DNA of 64,000 nt, taken from positions 186,001 to 250,000 of the forward strand of contig NZ_FCNV02000008.1 in assembly GCF_001544615.1 (NCBI RefSeq). Reading direction: 5' to 3'. Numbering within the stretch: the stretch's first letter is position 1; the number at the start of each line of letters is the position of its first letter. Under the pieces are notes generated by a model that had not been told where the DNA came from, did no database searches, and saw only the letters and a program-made list of their open reading frames with translations. Below are positions 42,728 to 53,736 of this stretch, in pieces. The position numbers and the translations under genes were made by a program. The DNA is from Caballeronia concitans (lineage in GTDB: Bacteria; Pseudomonadota; Gammaproteobacteria; Burkholderiales; Burkholderiaceae).

Positions 42728-43603
42728 TTAACGCAGCACCACCGTCCTTTCCCCATTGATAAACACACGCCGCTCGACGAACGCCTTCACCGCGCGCGCC
42801 AGCGTGATGCATTCGACATCGCGTCCCGTGGCCAGCAAGCGATCCGGGCTATACGAATGATCGACGCGTTCCACTTCCTGTTCGATGATCGGGCCTTCAT
42901 CGAGGTCATCGGTCACGAAATGCGCGGTCGCACCGATGAGCTTCACGCCGCGCGTATGCGCCTGATGATACGGCTTCGCGCCCTTGAAGCCCGGCAGAAA
43001 CGAGTGATGGATATTGATCGCGCGGCCCGCCAGCTTGCGGCTCGTCTCGCCGGAAAGAATCTGCATGTAGCGCGCGAGAATCATCAGTTCCGCGCCGGAC
43101 GTGTCGAATAGATCGAGCAGACGCGCTTCCTGCTGCGGCTTGGTATCGGCGGTAATGGGCAGATGATGAAAGCGCAGGCCATGCTGTTCCGCGAGCGGCG
43201 CAAGGTCCCTATGATTCGAAGCGATACCGACGATATCCATCTTCAGCTCGCCCATGCGCCAGCGGAACAGCAGGTCGGCGAGACAGTGCTCCAGCTTCGA
43301 CACCATGATGAGCACCTTCGGACGCACGGCGAGATCGTGTATGGCCCAGGTCATCGAAAAGCGTTCGGCGATGGGTCCGAATTCGCGTTGCAGCATGGCG
43401 AGATCGAGCGTTTCATCGCGCTTCGCTGCATGGAAGACGCAGCGCACGAAGAAGCGTTCGCTGAAGTCGTCGTCGAATACGGTGAGTTCGTCGATATAGC
43501 CATGATGCCGCTCCAGAAAGCCGACGATGGCGGCCACCTGTCCCGCCGCGCTCGGACACGCGACGGTAAGCACCAGTTGATTGAGGCGTGATTCGGCTGA
43601 CAT
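42728..43603 (-). CDS. purU: Formyltetrahydrofolate deformylase
   Basis: PurU hydrolyses 10-formyl-THF to formate and THF, balancing one-carbon pools. The 291-residue product (start at 43603 with GGAG six bases upstream; an earlier Met at 43615 exists) has an N-terminal ACT domain (LVLTVACPSAAGQVAAIVGFL) and a formyltransferase-like domain with KMDIVGIASNHRDL, INIHHSFLPGFKGAKPYHQA (catalytic His) and GATAHFVTDDLDEGPIIEQ (catalytic Asp). It is convergent with the betaine-binding gene. In this setting it can release formate from C1 units entering THF through sarcosine demethylation. Confidence 0.95.
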   Translation of the reverse strand: MSAESRLNQLVLTVACPSAAGQVAAIVGFLERHHGYIDELTVFDDDFSERFFVRCVFHAAKRDETLDLAMLQREFGPIAERFSMTWAIHDLAVRPKVLIMVSKLEHCLADLLFRWRMGELKMDIVGIASNHRDLAPLAEQHGLRFHHLPITADTKPQQEARLLDLFDTSGAELMILARYMQILSGETSRKLAGRAINIHHSFLPGFKGAKPYHQAHTRGVKLIGATAHFVTDDLDEGPIIEQEVERVDHSYSPDRLLATGRDVECITLARAVKAFVERRVFINGERTVVLR

Positions 43604-43731
43604 GCGCGGCTCCATTGCAGATGATCGTCGCCGCAGATCGGCGAGCGTGCCGCTAGTAGAGCAAACGCGCCGGGCGCGGGGATAGAAGAGATGCGCCGTC
43701 GCGATGGAACGGAAGCGCCAGCGCGGGGCAC

Positions 43732-44775
43732 TCAGACGACGAGCTGGTCGAGCGCGTCGCGCGTCGCAGGCGCCACGAAGTGACGGATGGTCCGAATCTG
43801 CGTTTCATCGATGAGCTTGTTGTCCTGATAGATGCCGAGCATCTTGCGCATGCGATCGAGAATGATCGCGTGAACGACCGATACGTCTTGCCCGTAATCG
43901 ACAGCGCGGGCGGTGACGAGGCGGTCGATCGAGCTCACGATGGCGAGCACTTCGTCGGTCCAGCCCGGGTAGACCTGAAGAAACGGAATGACGATGCGTT
44001 CGATGTCGCCCGCATCGAGACCGGGATACCAGAGGGCCAGAAGCCGCCGGCGCGCCGTCTGCAGCCACGGCCCCGCGATGTCCGTCTGGCTGTTGGTGAA
44101 GCTGCCGCGATGTGAGCGGTGTTCAGTGAGAACCTCGTCGATGTTGGCGAGCTCGCCGCCCGCGGCCATGACCGCGGCGAGATAGCCGATGTCTTCGGCG
44201 CTCCGTGCGGTTTCATCGAACCGGATGTCGTGTGCCCGAACGAACGAGCGCCGCACCATGAGCGTGCCGCCGCTTATTGTGTTGACGCCGTCGAGCAGGC
44301 GAGCCTTGATATTCGCGTCGCCCTGCGCGCAATAGGCGACGCCGTCAGGCACGTCGCCGAACACGCTCGCATGCGATCCCGCCGCCGCGAGGCGATCAGA
44401 ATTTCGGAAAGCCGCGACCTGAGCGGCAAGCCGGTGTGGTACCGCGCGGTCGTCGGAGTCCACGCGGGCGATGAATTCGCCCCGTGCCGCGTCGAAGCCC
44501 GCGTTCGACGCGGCGCTGATGCCCTCGTTGCGGTCGAAGCGGATGAGGCGGATGCGCGGATCGTCGCCGGCTGCCTGCCGGGCGGCGGACAGCGTCTGAT
44601 CGGTCGAGCCGTCATCCACGACGATGAGCTGCCAGTCTTCGAGCGTCTGACGCTGAATCGAGGCGATTGCTTCACCGATGAACGGTTCGGCATTGAAGGC
44701 GGGAATGACGACGGTGACCAGGGGCGATGATGACAAGGCGGTCTTGGGCGTTAAGGGTTCGAACTGAACCGACAA
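43732..44775 (-). CDS. GT2-family glycosyltransferase, start codon uncertain
   Basis: This is an inverting family 2 glycosyltransferase of the GT-A fold. The core reads VTVVIPAFNAEPFIGEAIASIQRQT, LIVVDDGSTDQT, NEGISAASNAG and the DXD-type metal site VDSDD, followed by GGTLMVRRSFV. The acceptor sugar is unknown. No ATG lies upstream of the catalytic core. TTG codons at 44775 (347 residues, used here) and 44736 (334 residues) are possible, neither with a strong ribosome site. An ATG far upstream at 45195 would add residues antisense-like to the neighbouring gene and is rejected. It is downstream of the AACS-carrier-thioesterase gene on the same strand, 244 bases away. Confidence 0.8.
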   Translation of the reverse strand: MSVQFEPLTPKTALSSSPLVTVVIPAFNAEPFIGEAIASIQRQTLEDWQLIVVDDGSTDQTLSAARQAAGDDPRIRLIRFDRNEGISAASNAGFDAARGEFIARVDSDDRAVPHRLAAQVAAFRNSDRLAAAGSHASVFGDVPDGVAYCAQGDANIKARLLDGVNTISGGTLMVRRSFVRAHDIRFDETARSAEDIGYLAAVMAAGGELANIDEVLTEHRSHRGSFTNSQTDIAGPWLQTARRRLLALWYPGLDAGDIERIVIPFLQVYPGWTDEVLAIVSSIDRLVTARAVDYGQDVSVVHAIILDRMRKMLGIYQDNKLIDETQIRTIRHFVAPATRDALDQLVV

Positions 44776-44968
44776 CCAGGCGAACGGGAGGACTCGACGC
44801 AGGAATTGGCCGGGCCGTTTCCGGCCGGCCGGAGCCGGCTTTTTTACAGATGCGGAAGTATGCGCAAGCGTCAGGTATGCGCCTATCGGGCTTGTCTTAA
44901 TTCGAACAAGTTCGATCGACCCGCACGCGTCTTTGCAGTATCGCAATGAAACCGGGTAAGGAAGGAAG

Positions 44969-45005
44969 CGCGTCCGATCCTCGAAAGGTGGCCGGACCGG
45001 ACGCG
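44969..45005 (-). terminator. Possible terminator hairpin after the fusion enzyme gene
   Basis: CGCGTCCG and CGGACGCG form an 8-base stem around a 21-base loop, 14 bases after the stop of the fusion gene. Read on the minus strand it is followed by CTTCCTTCCTT, a weak T-run. Confidence 0.4.
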
Positions 45006-45019
45006 TGCACAGGCGGAGG

Positions 45020-48000
45020 CTAGATACTCGATAACACCTGCGTGAGCGCGAGCGCGACCGTTGCGAGCTGCGGTTCCACGACGAGATCGGTGTGCCGCCC
45101 TTCCACCTGCATGATGCGCAAGCCGTGCTTCGCGACGCGCCGCCACACCGGCAGCGGATCGCCGCGATCGTCCTGCTGGATCGACGCGCGCACATAGACG
45201 ATCGGTCCGCCGAGGTAACGACGCGGCTTGTAGGTCGTCATCGCGACGCGCATGGATTCGCGCACGAGCATCAACGGCTTCGGCAGGCCGCGCGCTTCGG
45301 GACCGGGACGCTGCGCCGTCTGGCCGAAGCGCATGCGCACGCGGTCGGTCATCGCCAGCGCCTTGCCGCGCACGTAGTCGACGCGCTCACGCCCGCCGAG
45401 CGCACGAAACTCGCGCATGCGGTATGCGAACATGCTGGCCTGATAGCGCGTCCACGCGGTGAGCGGCAGACAGCGCTCGTGCACGTAGGTGTCGAGCAGG
45501 CAGAGCATTTCGATCTTCTCGCCCGCTTTCACGAGCTGCTGCGCGATCTCGAATGCAACCAGCCCGCCGAACGAATAGCCGACGAGCGCATACGGCCCGC
45601 TCGGCTGCACGCCGCGCATGCGCAGGACGTACGCGCGCGCCATGTCCTCGACGCTGCGCTGCGGCACTTCATCGCCGTCGAGACCTTGCGCCTGCAGGCC
45701 GTAGACCGGGCGCTCGCTCTGCAGCGTGCCCGCGAGCGTGAGGCATTCCATCACCGAGCCGGTAATGCTGTGCACCATGAAGAGCGGCCGCCCGCGTCCC
45801 GCGCGCATCTGCACGAGGGACGAGCTTTCCGCGCTCATGCTCGGATCGGCGGCGATGACGGCCGCGAGCCGCGCGATGGTCGGCGCGACGATCAGCGTTG
45901 CAATCGGCAGCGTGCGATTCGTCGTGCGCTTGATGTCGGCCAGCATGCGCGCCGCGAGCAGCGAATGGCCGCCGAGTTCGAAGAAGTTGTCGTCGCGGCC
46001 GATCGGCGAGAAGCTGAAATACTGTTCCCACAGCGCGCATAGATACGCCTCGATGCTGTCCGCCGACTCGCCGGGCGCGGGCAATTCGGTCGCCGCGCGC
46101 GAGAGCAGCGGATGGTCGCGGATGCCTTCGAGACAGTCCGGATTCGCAAGCGACGACACGTTGCGCGCGGGCAGGCCGTTGACGGCATCGCGGGCCGCGG
46201 CCTCGGACGGCTTGCCGTTGTGCGTGAGCGGCAGCCCCGCCACCTGCACGATGACATCGGGCACGAGCGCCGCCGATCCGTTGCGCGTCAACTCGCGCCG
46301 GATGCGGATGGCGAGCGTCGCGTTCAGTTGCGCGCCGTCGCGCAGCACGAGCAGCAGCACGATGCGCTGGCCGCCATCGCCCGCGCGCGAACCGGTCTGC
46401 GGCACGGCCATCGCCTGACGGATCTCGGGGATTTCGCTCAAAATCCGATAAATCTCGCCCGGACTCACGTTGATGCCGCGCACGTTGAGCACGCCGTCGC
46501 TGCGGCCATGCAGACGCGCGCCGCCATCCGGCGAGAATTCGATCACATCGCCATGCGTCCAGACGCCCGCGTTTTCCGCGAAGTACGCCTTGTGGAAGCG
46601 CGAGCCGTCGTTGTCACCGAAGAAACCGAGCGGGCGCGACGGAAACGGATTCGTGCAGACCAGCTCGCCGGGCATGTTCGTCGGCGCGCCATGATCGAAC
46701 GCCTGCACGTCGAGCCCGAGCGTCTTGCATTGCGCCTCGCCCGCATGAACGGGCAGGTTCGGATTGCCGAGCACGAAGCAGCCGATGATGTCCGTGCCGC
46801 CCGAAATCGACTGCAACTGCAGCGGCTTCACGTGCCGATGCACCCACTGGAATTGCGTGTCGTAGAGCACGGCGCCGGTAGACATCATCGCGCGCAGGGC
46901 GGACAGGTCGTAGAGCACGCCGGGTTCGAGACCGGCATCTTCGTTCATCTTCAAGTAGGCGGGGCTGGTGCCGAACACCGTCACGCGCTCGTTCGCGACG
47001 ATGCGCCATAACGTGTCCACCGCCGCCACCGGGCCGTCATACGTGACGATCTGCACGCCCGACGCGAGCGCGGACAACTGCCAGTTCCACATCATCCACG
47101 AGCAGCTCGTGAAGAAGAACAGCTTGTCGTCCGGGCCGAAATCGCTGTGCAGCCGATGTTCCTTCACGTGCTCGATGAGCGTCCCGCCCGCGCCGTGCAC
47201 GATGCACTTGGGCTTGCCCGTCGTGCCCGACGAAAACATGATGAAGAGCGGATGGTTGAACGGAAAGCGCCGCCAGGTGAAGCGCGCCGGGTCGCCGAGC
47301 GCGATCAGTTCGCGGACCTCGTGCTGGCGCGTCGTGACCGTGCTCGGCAGCGGCGTTTCGTCGAGACAGACGATGTCCGTGAGCGTCGGCAGGGCGGCCG
47401 CCACCGCGGCGACGTGCGCACTGAGCGCGCCCGCGGTATCGAACGAACGCTGCATGGTGTGCGCGAACAGCATGCGCGGCGCGAGCGGCGCGAAGCGATC
47501 GAGGATGGCCTGCACGCCGTTCTCGGGCGCGGCGGTGGACAGCGTCGCGCCGAGCGCGGTGACGGCGAGCGCGGTGGTGATCGCTTCGGCGTCGTTGCGC
47601 ATGATCGCGACCACGCGGTCGCCGGGTTTCAGCCCGAGTTCGCGCAACGACTGCGCGAGCCGGATCACGCGCTCGCGCAATTCGCCGCGCGTATAGGCGA
47701 CTCGGGCGCCATCGGCGTAACAGGCGACGAGCGCGGCGGCGTCATCGGGCGCGATGCCCGGCGCGAGCAGATTCTCGGCGTAGTTCAGTTCGACGTTGGG
47801 AAAAAAGCGCGCGGTTTCGATTTCATCGCCGACGCATACGGGTTCGGCCATACCGGACCATTCGAGCCCTTCAGCCGATTCCAGAAAACATTGCCAGAAG
47901 AGCCGGTATTTCCGGGCGGAGTAATCGTGAAATGCGGAATAATCGTCGAAGCGCTCTCCTGTCAGCTTCCCGAAGCTGTCGATAAAGCGTGTCATGCGTG

Positions 48001-48163
48001 AGCGCGATATGCGCTCAGGCGTCGGCTCGTAAAGGGACTGGCGCAAATAGAACTGCGCACTCTCTCGAATGGCGTTTTGACGTTCCATCTCTCGAAGCAC
48101 CTGTAATTGCACGGCGTTATAAATTTGTAATGTGCTCGGCAATTCGCTCCGGAAATCTCTCAT
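45020..48163 (-). CDS. Acetoacetyl-CoA-synthetase-like / carrier / thioesterase fusion
   Basis: Three modules are visible in about 1047 residues. The first is an adenylating domain of the acetoacetyl-CoA synthetase type (FFPNVELNYAENLL; AMP-binding FSSGTTGKPKCIVHG at about 311-325; GELVCTNPFPSRPLGFFGD; C-terminal NGKPSEAAARDAVNG). The second is a peptidyl/acyl carrier domain with the phosphopantetheine Ser in DDNFFELGGHSLLAARM (about Ser734). The third is a thioesterase with LVGYSFGGLVAFEI (nucleophile about Ser864) and a late catalytic His in VEGRHTDLV. It could activate a beta-keto or other carboxylic acid, load it on its own carrier and release it. The product is unknown. Start codons at 48256, 48163 and 48088 are all possible. 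Confidence 0.88.
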   Translation of the reverse strand: MRDFRSELPSTLQIYNAVQLQVLREMERQNAIRESAQFYLRQSLYEPTPERISRSRMTRFIDSFGKLTGERFDDYSAFHDYSARKYRLFWQCFLESAEGLEWSGMAEPVCVGDEIETARFFPNVELNYAENLLAPGIAPDDAAALVACYADGARVAYTRGELRERVIRLAQSLRELGLKPGDRVVAIMRNDAEAITTALAVTALGATLSTAAPENGVQAILDRFAPLAPRMLFAHTMQRSFDTAGALSAHVAAVAAALPTLTDIVCLDETPLPSTVTTRQHEVRELIALGDPARFTWRRFPFNHPLFIMFSSGTTGKPKCIVHGAGGTLIEHVKEHRLHSDFGPDDKLFFFTSCSWMMWNWQLSALASGVQIVTYDGPVAAVDTLWRIVANERVTVFGTSPAYLKMNEDAGLEPGVLYDLSALRAMMSTGAVLYDTQFQWVHRHVKPLQLQSISGGTDIIGCFVLGNPNLPVHAGEAQCKTLGLDVQAFDHGAPTNMPGELVCTNPFPSRPLGFFGDNDGSRFHKAYFAENAGVWTHGDVIEFSPDGGARLHGRSDGVLNVRGINVSPGEIYRILSEIPEIRQAMAVPQTGSRAGDGGQRIVLLLVLRDGAQLNATLAIRIRRELTRNGSAALVPDVIVQVAGLPLTHNGKPSEAAARDAVNGLPARNVSSLANPDCLEGIRDHPLLSRAATELPAPGESADSIEAYLCALWEQYFSFSPIGRDDNFFELGGHSLLAARMLADIKRTTNRTLPIATLIVAPTIARLAAVIAADPSMSAESSSLVQMRAGRGRPLFMVHSITGSVMECLTLAGTLQSERPVYGLQAQGLDGDEVPQRSVEDMARAYVLRMRGVQPSGPYALVGYSFGGLVAFEIAQQLVKAGEKIEMLCLLDTYVHERCLPLTAWTRYQASMFAYRMREFRALGGRERVDYVRGKALAMTDRVRMRFGQTAQRPGPEARGLPKPLMLVRESMRVAMTTYKPRRYLGGPIVYVRASIQQDDRGDPLPVWRRVAKHGLRIMQVEGRHTDLVVEPQLATVALALTQVLSSI

Positions 48164-48820
48164 TTCCCGGTGGTGCGCGTGATTGCCGGAGGCAGGTTCA
48201 CTTCCTCGTCCTTGAGAGTACCGCGAGCTAAAGCGACGCAATGTGCGAGCAACCACAAAAGTGTGCGGCGTTTCAGGAAAGAACGCCCTTGCATTTTTGC
48301 AAGAAATTATGCTTTAGCGCTTTTTGTACGGAAAGAACTACCCCATTCGGTGCGGAGCGCATACAAATGGTGCCTTGCAGAAGGAAGTATTCCGGCTGAA
48401 TGGGGACGATTTCTGCGGAAAGTAATTGCTTACACAAAAAAATATGAGGAAATAGATCCGTGCTATCCATTCCGCAGATGTATTTCGGGGCCGTAACAAT
48501 GGGATGCGGATTCGCCGCGAAATTAGCTTTTCACCATTAATCGAGACGCGGTACTTGTTTGAAGAACATGCAGCACTATTTATCGCGATACGGTAAAACC
48601 CGCATTTTTGGTCAAAATCGCCATCTGGGCGACATAATGAGACGCGCCCGTCCATATCCACGCACGCGTAATCGCGCAAGACGCAAAGCCCATCTATCTT
48701 TAATTTGAAAGCGCATGCAAGCGGGCTACCGCTGCATACCGATTCGCGCGACGCGGCGATTCCGCTTTCTTTCGGCCACAACATCGCCGCGCATTCAAAG
48801 ATCGCGGCAAAAGACTCGCG
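48164..48820. other. AT-rich intergenic region upstream of the fusion enzyme
   Basis: No gene is supported in this roughly 650-base gap between two minus-strand genes. Base composition is visibly lower in GC (close to one half) than the surrounding two thirds, especially at 48290-48620. Overlapping open frames on both strands (48170-48496 plus, 48338-48784 minus) have no ribosome sites or recognisable products. It likely holds the promoter of the fusion gene and may be of foreign origin. Confidence 0.6.
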
Positions 48821-51115
<2,295 letters not shown>

Positions 51116-51174
51116 GATGAAAAACGCTCCTGATCTGGCTGAACGGACGCCACGGTCCGTCGTGCAATATCACC

Positions 51175-51205
51175 AGTATCGACCTTCCAACGTTTGGAAG
51201 GTCAA
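51175..51205 (-). promoter_or_regulatory. CueR-type operator/promoter of copA
   Basis: On the minus strand TTGACC (-35) and GATACT (-10) are 19 bases apart, the long spacer typical of MerR-family promoters. The spacer carries the perfect dyad ACCTTCC-N7-GGAAGGT at 51182-51202, matching CueR sites. It lies 60 bases before the copA start. Confidence 0.87.
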
Positions 51206-51222
51206 GGAGCGATCGAGCGTTT

Positions 51223-51873
51223 TCAAGTGCGCGATGAACCGTCGAGCGTGGCGAGCATTGCGTCGGCGAGTGCGCCGGCTGCGTCGCCGCCGCGCCGGCG
51301 CAGGCCGTCGATTGCGCCGATGCGGTCGGCATCCGCCTTGTTCTGCGAGAGCTTGGCCTTGCCGACGAGCCGCGTCACCTCGATCTCGATACCGACGATC
51401 GCGGACAACATCTGGTCGATGAAATCGCGCGGCGCGTCGCCCATCTTCCACGGCGCGGGCTCGCCGGCTTCCATCTTGCGCGTGAGCCGCGCGACGACGC
51501 CGCGCACATAGGCTTCGTCGTCCCGAACCGTGATGCGGCCATGCGCGTGAACCACGGCGTAATTCCACGTCGGCACCTGCCGATGCGTCTCCTGCTTGCT
51601 CGGATAAAAGTTCGGCGAAATGTAGCCGTCATCGCCCTGGAAGATCACGAGCACGTCTTCGCGCGGCGCGACTTCCCGCCAGACCGGATTCGCCCGCGCC
51701 ACGTGCGCGCGCAGCGTGCCGTGCTCGCTGGCGGCGGCATCGAACTCGAACGGAATGTGGTTCGCGTCGAGACCGTTCGGCCCGTGCGTGACCAGCGCGC
51801 CGAACGGGTTGGCGGCGATCAGCGCGTGCAGAACGTCGGTGCGGTTTTCTTCGAAATGGGCGGGCAAATACAT
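51223..51873 (-). CDS. PaiB-like FMN-binding protein
   Basis: The 216-residue protein (start MYLPAHFEEN at 51873) belongs to the PaiB family, annotated as FMN-binding negative transcriptional regulators with a split-barrel flavin fold. MYLPAHFEENRTDVLHALIAANPFGALVT and the core YISPNFYPSKQETHRQVPTWNYAVVHAHG are family marks. PaiB was linked to repression of sporulation and protease genes in Bacillus, but most proteobacterial members are uncharacterised and may simply be flavoproteins. It lies upstream of copA on the same strand but the copA promoter sits between, so they are probably separate units. Confidence 0.9.
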   Translation of the reverse strand: MYLPAHFEENRTDVLHALIAANPFGALVTHGPNGLDANHIPFEFDAAASEHGTLRAHVARANPVWREVAPREDVLVIFQGDDGYISPNFYPSKQETHRQVPTWNYAVVHAHGRITVRDDEAYVRGVVARLTRKMEAGEPAPWKMGDAPRDFIDQMLSAIVGIEIEVTRLVGKAKLSQNKADADRIGAIDGLRRRGGDAAGALADAMLATLDGSSRT

Positions 51874-52154
51874 CCTGGCGACTCGTCGAGGGTAAAGAAA
51901 ACAGGAAAACGACACGAAACTCCGATACTACGCGATGCCGGCGCACGCGGCTTGCTAGCCGTATGGCATAGGCAAAACGCACCGGATCGTGCCCGAATCT
52001 GCAACGAGCTTGCCTATAGTCAGCGGATACGATAAAACGCGAATTCTGAGATGGCGCCGGGCTGGCTCTGCGACGGCGGACGAGGCGGGGCGTTGGATCG
52101 TCGCTCATCGCCCACGCGCGCCCGATGCAAAACAAGAACCGGATTCCAAATCGA

Positions 52155-53621
52155 ATGAACCAAGAACGACGCTGGACGCTACCGCTCAACGCCGCTGTCT
52201 GGCTGGCTGCCGGCCTGACCGGAGCGGGGCTGCTCGGCGGTTGCGCCGCCGAAAAGGCGCCCGAGGCCAAGACCAGCGGCGGCTGGGTGAAGGACCAGGT
52301 CGCGGATGCCTATACGTTCGGCTTTCCGCTCGTCGTGTCGGACATCGCGCGCGAGCGGGCGAGCGGCAGCGCCGGCCAGCCGGGCCGCGCGCCGCTCAAC
52401 ACGTTCCGCCATGCCACCGCGCTGCCGCCCGTGGGCGCGAGCGGCTGGCCGAGCGTCGATACGCTCGATTCGACCGCGTGGCTCGATGTATCGGCCGAGC
52501 CGGTCATCGTCTCGCTGCCCGCCGCGCCGCGCGGCCGCTATCTCGACGCCCGCGCGTTCGACGCGTGGACCAACGCGCTCTATTCCAGCGCCGACACGAC
52601 GCCGTATCCGAAAATGCAACTGATCGCGTTCGCGCCGGCCGGATGGACGGGCCCGCTGCCCGCCAACGCGACGCGCGTCGAAACGCGCACGCGCTACGTG
52701 TGGCTGTCGGTGCGCGTGCGCGTGAACGGCCCGCGCGACGTGCGCGAGGCGCGCAAGCTGCAAACGGCGATGCGCATCGAGACGCTCTCGCCCGCCAAAG
52801 GCGCGGACGGCGATACGACGTCCGTGGTCACCGGCGCGTGGCCGGGGAATCTGAGCGGGCAGCAGGCTGCGGTGCCGCCGCTGCCTTCCGCGTCGCCGAC
52901 GGCATCGCCGGGTGCGCAGGCCGAAGCGCTCGACGCGAACGCGTTCTTCGCGCGGCTCGCCCGATCGCTCGACGCCAATCCGCCCGCCACCGCCGATACG
53001 CCCGCCATGAATCGCCTCGCCTCGCTCGGCGTGAAGCCCGGCGAGCCGGTGCAGTTCAAGAAGACCGACGCGCCGCTGCTCGACTCGGGCCTCGCCGATG
53101 CCCGCACGCGCCTCGCGACGGTTCCCACGAACGCGATCACGAAAAACGGCTGGACCTGGTTCGGCGATGGCGTCGGCATATATGGAACCGACTACATCCT
53201 GCGCGCCTATCTCGCGCGTCATCAGATGGCGGCGACCACGAAGGAAGGCGAAGTGAAGCCGGTCGCGCATCTCGACAGCGAAGGCCACGCGCTCAACGGC
53301 GCGAACCGTTATGTCATGCATTTCGCGCCGAACCAGCTTCCGCCGGTGCGCGGCTTCTGGTCGCTCACCGCGTACACGAAGGACGGCGCACTCGCCGATG
53401 ACAAGCTCGCGCGCATCGCGCTGTCGGACCGCGACCGGCTGAAGAAGAATCGTGATGGCTCGATCGATGTGATCGTGTCCGCCGAATCGCCGGGCAAGGC
53501 GCACGCGTCGAACTGGCTGCCCGCGCCCGACGGCGAATTTCAACTGACGATGCGCCTCTACGCGCCGAAGCCGCAGGCAAGCGACGGCACGTGGGCGCCG
53601 CCGGCCATCGAGCGGCAATAG
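52155..53621 (+). CDS. DUF1254/DUF1214 lipoprotein
   Basis: The 488-residue protein has a lipoprotein signal with lipobox near GLLGGC (Cys30), so it is probably anchored in a membrane facing the periplasm. The first half fits DUF1254 (VADAYTFGFPLVVSDIARERASG, RHATALPPVGASGWPSVDTLDSTAWLDVSAEPVIVSLP). The end fits DUF1214 (NRYVMHFAPNQLPPVRGFWSLTAY, ADDKLARIALSDRDRLKKNRDGSIDV). The biochemical role of the family is unknown. A start at 52125 would add ten residues ahead of the signal and is less likely. It stands alone between a divergent PaiB-like gene and the DUF748 gene. Confidence 0.88.
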   Translation: MNQERRWTLPLNAAVWLAAGLTGAGLLGGCAAEKAPEAKTSGGWVKDQVADAYTFGFPLVVSDIARERASGSAGQPGRAPLNTFRHATALPPVGASGWPSVDTLDSTAWLDVSAEPVIVSLPAAPRGRYLDARAFDAWTNALYSSADTTPYPKMQLIAFAPAGWTGPLPANATRVETRTRYVWLSVRVRVNGPRDVREARKLQTAMRIETLSPAKGADGDTTSVVTGAWPGNLSGQQAAVPPLPSASPTASPGAQAEALDANAFFARLARSLDANPPATADTPAMNRLASLGVKPGEPVQFKKTDAPLLDSGLADARTRLATVPTNAITKNGWTWFGDGVGIYGTDYILRAYLARHQMAATTKEGEVKPVAHLDSEGHALNGANRYVMHFAPNQLPPVRGFWSLTAYTKDGALADDKLARIALSDRDRLKKNRDGSIDVIVSAESPGKAHASNWLPAPDGEFQLTMRLYAPKPQASDGTWAPPAIERQ

Positions 53622-53736
53622 CCTTTCAGCGCGCAAAGACCAAAAGTTTTGACAACGTGGGCGGGGTGCATCGTCGTATACTCGGGCATCCCCTTCCGAA
53701 CGGCGATCCCGCGCGCACGCGCCGCCCTCGCATCGA

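Noticed and set aside
44823-44845. GCCGGC-CGGA-GCCGGC hairpin followed by six T on the plus strand
   Set aside because: It has terminator form but both neighbouring genes are on the minus strand, so it would have nothing to terminate. It might be a leader structure of the glycosyltransferase transcript.
48170-48784. Two overlapping small open frames in the AT-rich gap
   Set aside because: No ribosome sites, no motif, and they overlap on opposite strands. The lower GC content explains neither as coding.
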